Of a stretch of 64,000 nucleotides of DNA, positions 52,322 through 59,329 are shown piece after piece (positions within the stretch are counted from its first letter, which is position 1; the number at the start of each line of letters is the position of its first letter). A program made the position numbers and the translations under genes. This DNA comes from JAKOVR01 sp031415655 (GTDB taxonomy: Bacteria > Actinomycetota > Acidimicrobiia > Acidimicrobiales > Acidimicrobilacustridaceae). The notes beneath the pieces are model-generated. The model saw nothing but the letters and a program-made list of their open reading frames with translations. It was not told the origin of the DNA and did not search any database. Location of the stretch: NCBI GenBank assembly GCA_031415655.1, contig JANOSD010000159.1:16250-80249 (forward strand), read 5' to 3'.

Positions 52322-52810
52322 ATGACCTGGCCGGAAGGACGGAAGACCGTCGACTACCTGATCGAGCGCAATCGCCTCGAGAAGCTCCCCGCTGCCACAG
52401 CCGATGCCGCCTTCGATGCCACCTTCCAGCGAGCTGAAGCCCGGATGGTCACGGCTCGTGGCGCACTTCCTGTGCCGGACAGCTCGGGTGCCTTTGCCGT
52501 CGCGTATGACGCGTACCGCATGGCCGGCGAAGCGTTGCTCGCTCGTCAGGCGTTACGTGCCACGGGCGGGGAGGGTTCGCATATGACGGTCGAGGATGCG
52601 GTCGCCGCGCAGTTCGCCGACACCATCGCTTCCTTCGCAAAGCCGACCTTTGAGCAGTTCCGTCGCAAGCGCCATACGGCGCAGTACTTCGACATCGACG
52701 CTCCGCCGATCAGTCAGGCTGATGCCGAGTGGGCAGTGGCTACGGCGGAGGCCGCGCTCACGGGCGTCCGGTCGCTCATGGGGTCGAACCCGCCCGATCT
52801 CTTCGAGTGA
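52322..52810 (+). CDS. HEPN-like helical protein, possible toxin partner of the MNT gene
   Basis: 162 residues, all-helical: WPEGRKTVDYLIERNRLEKL, AEARMVTARGALP, AYDAYRMAGEALLARQALRATGGEGSHMTVEDAVAAQF, FEQFRRKRHTAQYFD, ADAEWAVATAEAAL. This is the layout of actinobacterial SAV_6107-type HEPN proteins, with RKRHTAQYFD near the usual RxxxxH place. HEPN RNases are the toxins of MNT-HEPN pairs, silenced by AMP- or nucleotidyl-transfer. Here the partner is convergent and overlaps by 35 bp, rather than in an operon. Confidence 0.65.
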   Translation: MTWPEGRKTVDYLIERNRLEKLPAATADAAFDATFQRAEARMVTARGALPVPDSSGAFAVAYDAYRMAGEALLARQALRATGGEGSHMTVEDAVAAQFADTIASFAKPTFEQFRRKRHTAQYFDIDAPPISQADAEWAVATAEAALTGVRSLMGSNPPDLFE

Positions 52811-53396
52811 CCGCGGCGGGGATAAGCCGGTACAGCGGTCGGCTCAGGACCGTGTCGTGAAACGCTCCGCTGCCGGAACTGAGCCAGTTGTCTGCCCGCA
52901 AGGTCACTTGTACCTCGCGGCCGAGTCGCTTCTCGGCTCGTGAGGCAGCGGCGTAGACGATGTCACGATCGGGGTCGCCGAGGATGAGCAGGTCGATGTC
53001 GCCGACTGGTCGTGGTCCGGTCTGACCGGCGTGGCGTGCAGCCCACGACCCGAAGATGTACGACTCGGTGATGCCGTCGATCCCGGCGAGCTCATCGGCA
53101 AGAACCTGGGGTGGGCCGAACGCCTTGACGAGGACGTCGGAGAGCCCATCGAAGTAGGGGCTCTCGACGTTCGCCGTGACCAGCTTCGAGTTGCCCACCT
53201 TGCGGACGGAAATCAGTCCGGTGGACTCCGCACGCTCAATTTCGCGGTGGACTGATGGGTAGGGCGCCCTTGTGCGTTCAGAGATCTCGGGCAGCGTGAA
53301 CTCACGGTCGGCACTGCCCAGAATGAGCGCGAGGATCTCGGCTTGCTGCTGTGACCGGAAGATCGGCAAGAGCGGGGGAGTCGGAGTCCTGTCCAC
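52776..53396 (-). CDS. Winged-helix/minimal nucleotidyltransferase (MNT) antitoxin-like protein
   Basis: 206 residues. N-terminal winged helix (about 12-75): QQQAEILALILGSADREFTLPEISERTRAPYPSVHREIERAESTGL. C-terminal nucleotidyltransferase (about 85-200): GITESYIFGSWAARHAGQTG (GSxxR motif) and PVGDIDLLILGD (catalytic DxD). In MNT-HEPN modules such proteins neutralise the HEPN toxin by nucleotidylating it. GTG at 53396 is chosen because a TAGTAT -10 ends 7 bases before it. The DNA-binding domain and a nearby palindrome suggest autoregulation. Confidence 0.75.
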   Translation of the reverse strand: MDRTPTPPLLPIFRSQQQAEILALILGSADREFTLPEISERTRAPYPSVHREIERAESTGLISVRKVGNSKLVTANVESPYFDGLSDVLVKAFGPPQVLADELAGIDGITESYIFGSWAARHAGQTGPRPVGDIDLLILGDPDRDIVYAAASRAEKRLGREVQVTLRADNWLSSGSGAFHDTVLSRPLYRLIPAAVTRRDRAGSTP

Positions 53397-53403
53397 GAAC
53401 TGA

Positions 53404-53409
53404 ATACTA
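53404..53409 (-). promoter_or_regulatory. -10 box TAGTAT of leaderless MNT gene
   Basis: TAGTAT on the minus strand ends 7 bases before the GTG at 53396. Confidence 0.5.
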
Positions 53410-53411
53410 CC

Positions 53412-53426
53412 TCTCAAGTGGTGAGA
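53412..53426. promoter_or_regulatory. Operator-like inverted repeat of MNT gene
   Basis: TCTCA-AGTGG-TGAGA, perfect 5-bp arms, 2 bp upstream of the -10 box and thus within the promoter spacer, where a winged-helix autorepressor would bind. Confidence 0.4.
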
Positions 53427-53489
53427 ATACCTTCCCCGTCGTTTTAAGCTCTTGACTCCGACCGCAGAGCTCGAGAGTCTGGGCCGGCC

Positions 53490-53795
53490 ATGAGTGACGA
53501 CTCCCCGCCCGAGAAGATTGTCCAGCTGCGACTCACGGAGATCGAGCTCCTGCTGGAGGCGCTCGACGCGTACGAGTACTGGCAGCTGGGCGATGTTCTC
53601 CCTCGCAACAACGGGGAGGTGTTCATCCCAGGCGACCTCCCTCCGGGCGAGGATCGCTACTGGGACGGGGAGGCGGTCACCGAGGAGGAGGCGTCCGCGA
53701 TTGAAGCGGTGCGAGCATGCCGAGACCTGGCTGACCACGTCCGGGCACTTCGCTGGATGCCTGTCGCCACGGACGCTGATCCCTCGGGAGGCTGA
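53490..53795 (+). CDS. Small acidic hypothetical protein
   Basis: 101 residues: VQLRLTEIELLLEALDAYEYWQLGDVLPRNNGEVFIPGDL, then an acidic helical part with EEEASAIEAVRACRDLADHVRAL. No motif or membrane segment. It lies between the MNT gene and the end of the PLD-helicase gene, on the opposite strand to both. Family unknown. Confidence 0.5.
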   Translation: MSDDSPPEKIVQLRLTEIELLLEALDAYEYWQLGDVLPRNNGEVFIPGDLPPGEDRYWDGEAVTEEEASAIEAVRACRDLADHVRALRWMPVATDADPSGG

Positions 53796-53812
53796 CGTGC
53801 GAAGGGCCAGAT

Positions 53813-56800
53813 TCAGACCGCCGCCGCGAAAGAGGCGAACAGGTCGCCGGGGAGCGGGGTCTCCAACTCCCAGGTGACGGCCATCGGGCGTTCACCGACG
53901 TGGCTCACGTAACGGGCGGGGCCGAGGAACCAGAAGGATCGGTCGTCGGAGCGGAGACGGGTGAACAGCATGATCGAGCGGTCGTCGAGCTCGTGGTTGC
54001 GGTACCGCAGGCCGGTGTCGCTGTCCTCACGCGTCATCGACTGGCTCTCCCAGTGAATGCGGCTGCGGTTGATCGCGTAATCGCGGTACCGAGTGGTGGG
54101 GGAGAACCCTCCGCTGCTCTTGTCGAGCGTGAACGCCAACAGCTCAGCACGAGCGGCCTTGGCTTCGAACACCCCGCTCTGCCAAGCAGCGACCTTCGCG
54201 CCGTCATTGATCCCGAAGGCGGCGAGGATCTCGATGCGGGAGTACCGAGAGTGAACCTGGAGCGGAACGTCGGGGTGCCGGCCTAACGTCCCGTGGAGGT
54301 GATCGATGCCCTTGTCGAGCTCACCGAGGAGCTGGACCAGCTCTGCGCGCACTTGGGGATGGGCCCAGAGCAGGTCGACCGCTTCTTGGAGCGTGTGGTC
54401 CCGCCGCAGGACCTGGTCGGCGACGTTGGCCACGAGCATGCGAACGAGGCGGCGGCGTCGGTCGGGCATCGTGGATACGTCTGGCGCTTCGGCGGTAGCG
54501 AGCAGATCTTGGTAGGTGGCGATGCGTTCGGCGTCGTCGACGTGGAGGAGGCGCCCGAGTCCTCGTCGCAGTGGAACCTCATGGTCGCCCTTGGCGAGCA
54601 CGGGCATGCCGGCAGCCTCACAAAGGTCCGACCAGCCACGGTTGCCCTCGTAGACGTCGCTGAGGTCGAGGCCGGTCTCGTGGAGGTAGTTGGCGAGGTC
54701 GACATCGGGGTTGAGCCCTGCGAGGAGGCGCAGCTCCTCGACCTTCGCTGGCCAACGTGACGGAATTGCGTTGCGCAGACTCTGCAGCACCACCTCGGCG
54801 GCCTTTTCGTCGAGCTCCATGTGGCAGCCGGCCGGCAGGAACGGGAACCGCTCTTCGACGGAGCGCTGCAGATCGCGGCGTGTGCCGCCGAGCAGGGCTC
54901 GGTACCGGCGGTCGAACCGGAACTCGCGTCGATGCGTGCCGACGAAGTCGAGCACGGTGCAGAACGCCTTGCCCTTCGAACGACGGAGTCCGCGTCCCAG
55001 TTGCTGCAGGAACAGCGTGGGGCTCTCGGTCGGGCGGAGCATGAGGACGGTGTCGACGGCCGGGACGTCGACGCCTTCGTTGAAGAGGTCGACGGAGAAC
55101 ACCGCTCGGATCCGGCCGGCGGCGAGGTCTTGCAGTGCCGCCCGTCGTTCGTCCTCGGGGCTGTCACCCCAGACCGCCACGGACACCACGCCGTGGGCGT
55201 TGAAGTGATGGGCCATGAACTGCGCGTGGGCGATGCTCACGCAGAACCCGAGGCATCGCATCGTGGACGGAGAGTCCGCGTGCTTGAGCACTTCTTGGAG
55301 CACGGTCCGGGCCCAGGCGTCGGTGCTCGTGTAGAGGTTCGAGAGCGCGTGGACGTCGTATCCGGTGCCCCGCCGCCACGGGATCTCTTGGAGATCGAGC
55401 CCGTCGTGGATGCCGAAGTACATGAAGGGGGACAGGCGGTGCTGATCGATGGCGTCCCAGAGGCGCAGCTCGGCGGCGATGCGGTCGCCGAACCAGTGAA
55501 GGATCGGGAGGCCGTCGCTTCGTTCTGGTGTAGCGGTGAGGCCGAGCAGTTCGATGGGGGTGACGTGGTCGAGCAGGCGCCGGTAGGACGTGGCCGCTGC
55601 GTGGTGGAATTCGTCGACGATCACGACGTCGAAGTGGTCCGCCGGTAGATCGGCGAGGCTCGCGGCGTTGAGACTCTGAATTGAGGCGAAGACGTGGTCG
55701 AAACGTGTCGGGCGTGATCGCCCGACCCATTTCTCCCCGAAGGACGCGTCTCGTAGCGCGTAGCGGAACGTGGCGAGGCTCTGGTCGAGAATCTCCTCCC
55801 GGTGAGCGACGAACAATAGCCGTGCCCGAGGCATCGACTCCCGGAGGCGGGCGTAGTCGACAGCTGCCATCACGGTCTTGCCGGTACCGGTGGCGGCGAC
55901 GAGCAGGTTGCGGTGATGTCCTCGCTGGCGGGACACGGCGATGAGCTCCAACAAGCGTTCCTGGAATGGTTCGGGGCGTAGCTCAATCGGGCTCAGGATC
56001 GTGATGGGACCGTGGTCTGTCCGGCCCGCACGCTTTGCTTCAGCCTCGAATTGCCCGGGCTCGTAGGGGACGAAATCGTTGCCCTGCCAGTAGCTCTCGA
56101 AGACCGCGGCAAACTTGTCGATCACATCGGCGTTGCGGGCAGCAGAGGCCCGGACGTTCCATTCGAGCCCGGTCACCTGTGCCGAGTGTGTGAGATTCGA
56201 CGAGCCCACATAGGCGGTCGAAAAGCCAGTGAGCCGGTGGAACAGCCATGCCTTGGCGTGGAGCCGCGTGGTGCTGAGGTCGTACGAGATGCGGACGTCG
56301 GCACCGAGGGCGACGAGCTGGTCGAGAGCGGCGCGCTCGGTGGAGCCGGTGTAGGTCGTTGTGAGAACACGGACGCTCCTACCGGACTCGCAATGACGGC
56401 GTAGTGCCGTGAGCAGTGGACTGATGCCGCTCCGTCGAATGAAGGCCATCACCAAGTCGATCGCTTCGGCGGAGTCGACCTCCGCGTGAAGCTGGTTCCA
56501 GGGGTTCGGCTCGCCGGCAGCGTTGGTGAGTAGCGTCGTGTCCAGGAGCGGGATCAGCGGTTCGGTGATCTCCTCGGCGACGCCATCGGGACGGGGGCGA
56601 AGAATGGCGTGGAGCACCTGGCCCGGGTCGGTCGGTGTCGCGGCAGGGTCGGTCTCCACGAGATCGGCGAGCCGTCCGAGAAGGGCTCGAGCCACCTCGA
56701 TGCCGACGACGACTCGGTCCTCGTCCCGTACGCCGGCGAGCGCCTGTTCGATCTGCCGGCTCAGGTGAAGTGCGATGCGATCCGGTGCGTCGGCGGCGCG

Positions 56801-56902
56801 GAGTGCCCGAGTACGGCTGGAGAATCGATCAAGCGCTTCCAGCCTCGTGCGCAGCCCCTCGGTGACAAGCACCTCGTAGATGCCCGGCTCCAGTTCCTCC
56901 AC
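53813..56902 (-). CDS. PLD nuclease-SF2 helicase-DUF3427 protein
   Basis: 1029 residues. N-terminal phospholipase D-like nuclease (about 95-290): LHAKAWLFHRLTGFSTAYVGSSNLTHSA has the HxK and GSxN elements. Central SF2 helicase (about 310-690): Walker A VAATGTGKTVMA, DEAH-like VDEFHHA, LGLTATPERSDG, and motif VI QQLGRGLRRSKGK. C-terminal DUF3427-type region (about 700-1029). Such proteins are found in variable genomic regions and are suspected of defence against foreign DNA. The 57011 and 57385 genes lie upstream on the other strand. ATG at 56902. No frameshift seen over 3 kb. Confidence 0.85.
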   Translation of the reverse strand: MEELEPGIYEVLVTEGLRTRLEALDRFSSRTRALRAADAPDRIALHLSRQIEQALAGVRDEDRVVVGIEVARALLGRLADLVETDPAATPTDPGQVLHAILRPRPDGVAEEITEPLIPLLDTTLLTNAAGEPNPWNQLHAEVDSAEAIDLVMAFIRRSGISPLLTALRRHCESGRSVRVLTTTYTGSTERAALDQLVALGADVRISYDLSTTRLHAKAWLFHRLTGFSTAYVGSSNLTHSAQVTGLEWNVRASAARNADVIDKFAAVFESYWQGNDFVPYEPGQFEAEAKRAGRTDHGPITILSPIELRPEPFQERLLELIAVSRQRGHHRNLLVAATGTGKTVMAAVDYARLRESMPRARLLFVAHREEILDQSLATFRYALRDASFGEKWVGRSRPTRFDHVFASIQSLNAASLADLPADHFDVVIVDEFHHAAATSYRRLLDHVTPIELLGLTATPERSDGLPILHWFGDRIAAELRLWDAIDQHRLSPFMYFGIHDGLDLQEIPWRRGTGYDVHALSNLYTSTDAWARTVLQEVLKHADSPSTMRCLGFCVSIAHAQFMAHHFNAHGVVSVAVWGDSPEDERRAALQDLAAGRIRAVFSVDLFNEGVDVPAVDTVLMLRPTESPTLFLQQLGRGLRRSKGKAFCTVLDFVGTHRREFRFDRRYRALLGGTRRDLQRSVEERFPFLPAGCHMELDEKAAEVVLQSLRNAIPSRWPAKVEELRLLAGLNPDVDLANYLHETGLDLSDVYEGNRGWSDLCEAAGMPVLAKGDHEVPLRRGLGRLLHVDDAERIATYQDLLATAEAPDVSTMPDRRRRLVRMLVANVADQVLRRDHTLQEAVDLLWAHPQVRAELVQLLGELDKGIDHLHGTLGRHPDVPLQVHSRYSRIEILAAFGINDGAKVAAWQSGVFEAKAARAELLAFTLDKSSGGFSPTTRYRDYAINRSRIHWESQSMTREDSDTGLRYRNHELDDRSIMLFTRLRSDDRSFWFLGPARYVSHVGERPMAVTWELETPLPGDLFASFAAAV

Positions 56903-57010
56903 GTCCAGACACTACGACGAGTGCCCTGGTAGCGCTGGGGATCGAAGTTCACACGGGGCATTCGCGCGAGCTCCGAATGGTGGGTGATCGTTGCCTATTG
57001 GAGGACGCCT

Positions 57011-57388
57011 ATGCCAAAGCCCGAGTTGGTCGTGCGGTTCTACCGAGAAGTCGAAGGACATCGACAACGGAGCGAGGCACTCGCACGCCTCGCCGAACAG
57101 CTCGCGTTGGCATCGATCGTCGAGGTGCTGCCGACCGCGGAGTCGATCGAGGTGTTCGGCGAGTTCAACGAGGACCTGATCCCTCGCCTGCGCATTAGAC
57201 GGGTCCTCGACGGCGAGGGTGCTGTGTTGTACGACGCCCGAGAGGGCCAGGATGATCGAAGGGTCGAGGATGCGGTTGACAACGTGGACATCGAGTATCT
57301 CGACGTGCTCATCGATGGGAGCGGCGACGAGTACCTTGGGTCGAGAATGATCAGCCACTCGACCGCGAGCCGGGCCCGCCAGCAATGA
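57011..57388 (+). CDS. Hypothetical protein
   Basis: 125 residues. Start ATG at 57011 with GGAGG 6 bases upstream. N-terminus LVVRFYREVEGHRQRSEALARLAEQLALASIVEVL, then RLRIRRVLDGEGAVLYDAREGQDDRRVEDAVDNVDIEYLDVLID. Mixed alpha/beta, acidic, no recognised motif. The TGA overlaps the next ATG (ATGA), so it forms an operon with the lipoprotein gene. Confidence 0.55.
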   Translation: MPKPELVVRFYREVEGHRQRSEALARLAEQLALASIVEVLPTAESIEVFGEFNEDLIPRLRIRRVLDGEGAVLYDAREGQDDRRVEDAVDNVDIEYLDVLIDGSGDEYLGSRMISHSTASRARQQ

Positions 57389-58050
57389 TAGAAGGACTCC
57401 GCCACAAGGAACGACAGTCGAAGGCCCGGCGGGCCGGTCGACGTGTCGCCGGGCTGGCGTGCTTGTTGCTGTCACCGATCGGGTGCTCGAGTTCGCGACC
57501 GCAATACTCACCTGTTTCAGTCTCCGAGTGCTCGTTCCGTGCCGGGAGCCCCGAACGCATGCTGGACGAGTTGGTGATCGCCGACTCCTCGTCCGACTTC
57601 TCGAGAGGTGTCGACCGGGCACTCACGGAGGAGCAGTTCCTCACCGACATCGTCAAGGACGGGGGTCGGGCAAATTTCGCCCGTCTCTTCGATGAGGTCG
57701 GGTTCGGAGCTGCGTACGAACGCACGTGGGTTCCGAAGGCGTCGAGCCCCAGCACACGGTCCGACGAGGATGTGATCTATGCGTTCGCCGTCTGTCTGGC
57801 CACGACCGAAGGTGCAACTAGTTACGCCCGGTCGGGTGCTACGGACACGGTCCCTGATGGACGACTCGAGTCGCTGACGGCCGACGATGGCCGGTTGACC
57901 GTGGTGAATCACGGAAGTGCCGCAACAGCTCTGCTGCGTTCTGATCGGCTGGTCATCACGTTCACGGCATGGAGCGACGATGGCCCAGTGGACGATGCGC
58001 TGCTGAGGGAGATGGCGGAGAAGCAAGCGCAGTATCTCCGTGGCCTGTAA
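57385..58050 (+). CDS. Putative lipoprotein of unknown function
   Basis: 221 residues. Basic n-region, hydrophobic VAGLACLLLSPIGCSSS with a Cys at about 34 (lipobox PIGC is imperfect at -3), then a soluble domain with ERMLDELVIADSSSDFSRGVDRALTEEQFLTDIVKDGGRANFARLFDEVGF and a C-terminal DRLVITFTAWSDD...ALLREMAEKQAQYL. Translationally coupled to the upstream gene. No family recognised. Confidence 0.55.
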   Translation: MIEGLRHKERQSKARRAGRRVAGLACLLLSPIGCSSSRPQYSPVSVSECSFRAGSPERMLDELVIADSSSDFSRGVDRALTEEQFLTDIVKDGGRANFARLFDEVGFGAAYERTWVPKASSPSTRSDEDVIYAFAVCLATTEGATSYARSGATDTVPDGRLESLTADDGRLTVVNHGSAATALLRSDRLVITFTAWSDDGPVDDALLREMAEKQAQYLRGL

Positions 58051-58117
58051 GCGCCCGCGGATGCTGCCCCGAGAGAAGTGACGACGTCCCTCACCCCGAC
58101 GGCTGGTAGACAGCGTC

Positions 58118-58457
58118 ATGGCGCGATATCTGGTGGTCTACGTGGATGTCGATGACACGATGGTCCGCAGCTTCGGCACCAAGCGCATTCCAATGCCCGG
58201 CGTCGTCGCGCCGTTCGAAACCTCCATGAGGCAGGCGCCATCCTCTACTGCTGGAGCACTGGGGAGCGGAATACGCGCACGAGGCCGCCGAGGAACTCGG
58301 CGTCGCCGACTGTTTCGTCACGTTCCTTGCCAAGCCGAACGTCATGCTCGACGACCAGTCCGTGTCGGAGTGGCGTTCCTGCATTGAGGTCGGGCCGATG
58401 CAGGCTGTCTCAGCAAGCGCCGAGAGCTACGCGACGCAGCTCGGCTGGCCGGACTGA
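58118..58457 (+). pseudogene. Frameshifted HAD-like hydrolase gene
   Basis: The pieces are in three frames. From ATG 58118: RYLVVYVDVDDTMVRSFGTKRIPMPGVV (DVDDT is the HAD motif I). Then, one base shifted near 58207-58212: LHEAGAILYCWSTG. Then, shifted again near 58260: EYAHEAAEELGVADCFVTFLAKPNVMLDD...WRSCIEVGP, stop 58455-58457. Joined, they give one coherent protein of about 112 residues. A leaderless-type TAGACA box precedes the ATG. Two indels in 350 bp mean a decayed gene or assembly errors. Confidence 0.65.
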
Positions 58458-58716
58458 CGAGCGACTACGAAGGGACACTGGGCTGTTCGCTACCGTCCTC
58501 TAATGCCTGGGCTGCACCTCGCGCTCCTCAACCTTGCTGGCGATCCACTCGTCGGGATGCATGGCGAGGAGAACCGACATTTGGCGGCGAAGGTAGCGGA
58601 CGAGCCGGGTGCTCGGGCCTGTGCCACCTGGTCCATCAGCAGGAGCAGCGCCCAAAGGCGCAGCGCAATCAGCGAGGCGCAATCGAAACCCCAGCGCAGA
58701 ACCCGACAACAGACAC

Positions 58717-58722
58717 TACCCT
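58717..58722 (+). promoter_or_regulatory. -10 box TACCCT of the first Y RNA
   Basis: TACCCT ends 7 bases before G58730, the first base of the terminal stem, so the RNA 5' end is predicted at 58730. The third Y RNA has the same spacing. Confidence 0.5.
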
Positions 58723-58729
58723 GCGGAGC

Positions 58730-58850
58730 GTTGCGGGCCGGCGCGTTCCGGTTACCTTTCAATGGGCAGGTCGAGGGTTCGAGCCCCTCTCGCCGCGAGG
58801 CGGTAGCTCAGTTGGCAGAGCAGCTTCCGGGCGCATCTCTCGCCCGCAAC
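58730..58850 (+). ncRNA. yrlA: Y RNA 1 (YrlA-type) with permuted tRNA-like domain
   Basis: 121 nt. The ends pair perfectly: GUUGCGGGC (58730-58738) with GCCCGCAAC (58842-58850). Next to this stem are the shared single-strand/stem elements CCGGUUACC on the 5' side and UUCCGGGCGCAUCUCUC on the 3' side. The centre is a tRNA in permuted order: T arm GAGGG-UUCGAGC-CCCUC (58773-58789); a 5-bp acceptor stem UCGCC/GGCGG closed by a GCGA tetraloop (58790-58803); UA; then D arm GCUC-AGUUGGCA-GAGC (58806-58821). This is the architecture of bacterial YrlA RNAs, which bind Ro60. The Ro gene follows at 59330. A GC hairpin at 58864-58881 may terminate it. Confidence 0.88.
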
Positions 58851-58870
58851 ATCACGAACGTGTGCCCGGC

Positions 58871-58993
58871 GGGAGCCGGGCCGATGGACACCGGTTATCA
58901 GTAGCAGGGCCGCTTGCGGCCCAGCGCGGTGCGAACCCGCGACGATCCCCCACTGGGGATCGGGATCCGGTTCCACGCCCTCGCCCGGCTCCC
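58871..58993 (+). ncRNA. Y RNA 2, variant with non-tRNA central module
   Basis: 123 nt. The ends GGGAGCCGGGC (58871-58881) and GCCCGGCUCCC (58983-58993) pair over 11 bp. It shares with its neighbours the 5' element ACCGGUUAUC and the 3' run AUCCGG..CCAC..CCUCGCCCG at matching positions. The centre has no T or D arm; instead it folds into three hairpins: GGGCCG-CUUG-CGGCCC, CGCGG-UGCGAAC-CCGCG and CGAUCCCC-CACU-GGGGAUCG. I infer a Ro-binding Y RNA with a different effector module. The assignment rests on position, length and the shared end elements. Confidence 0.65.
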
Positions 58994-59034
58994 ACTCGGC
59001 ACCATAATCCGTGGCGCCCGCGGGCCGGCACCAC

Positions 59035-59040
59035 TAAGGT
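59035..59040 (+). promoter_or_regulatory. -10 box TAAGGT of the third Y RNA
   Basis: TAAGGT ends 7 bases before G59048, the first base of the terminal stem, matching the first Y RNA. Confidence 0.45.
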
Positions 59041-59047
59041 TTCCACG

Positions 59048-59169
59048 GTTGCGGGCCGGCGGTTTTCGGTTATCGGAGCGGAAGGTTGCGGGTTCGACTC
59101 CCGCCCACCTCGGTGGTAGCTCAATGGTAGAGCGTCCGCCTTTTCGGACTCCATCTTCTCGCCCGCAAC
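59048..59169 (+). ncRNA. yrlA: Y RNA 3 (YrlA-type) with permuted tRNA-like domain
   Basis: 122 nt. It has the same terminal stem as Y RNA 1: GUUGCGGGC (59048-59056) with GCCCGCAAC (59161-59169), then CGGCG and CGGUUAUC, and CCAUCUUCUC on the 3' side. Permuted tRNA-like centre: T arm GCGGG-UUCGACU-CCCGC (59088-59104), a sealed acceptor CCACC-UC-GGUGG (59105-59116), UA, then D arm GCUC-AAUGGUA-GAGC (59119-59133). A further hairpin GUCCG-CCUUUU-CGGAC sits where an anticodon stem would begin. The internal sequence differs widely from Y RNA 1 while the fold is kept, which speaks for selection. Confidence 0.88.
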
Positions 59170-59329
59170 ATCTGAACTTCCTCGTGGCGGATCGGGTCGA
59201 TGGCCTCCGATCATCCTCCACCCAGCCGGGCAGGCGGGAGCCTGCAGCGATGGACGTAACTCCATCGTCAGCATCGGGGACCGTACCTCGCCCGATCCGC
59301 CTAGAGGCCCACGACGCCACGAGACCAAC

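Noticed and set aside
58503..58904. 133-codon plus-strand ORF with a TACCGT box 6 bases before its ATG
   Set aside because: It reads straight through Y RNA 1, has no coherent domain, and becomes low-complexity. A short peptide or a decayed gene start cannot be excluded, but I do not list it as a gene.
58741..59170. Two apparent tRNA genes or tRNA pseudogenes (T and D arms visible)
   Set aside because: The T arm precedes the D arm, the acceptor stem is only 5 bp and closed by a 2-4 base loop, and no normal anticodon arm or CCA end can form. The Y RNA interpretation explains the order, the paired ends and the neighbouring rsr.
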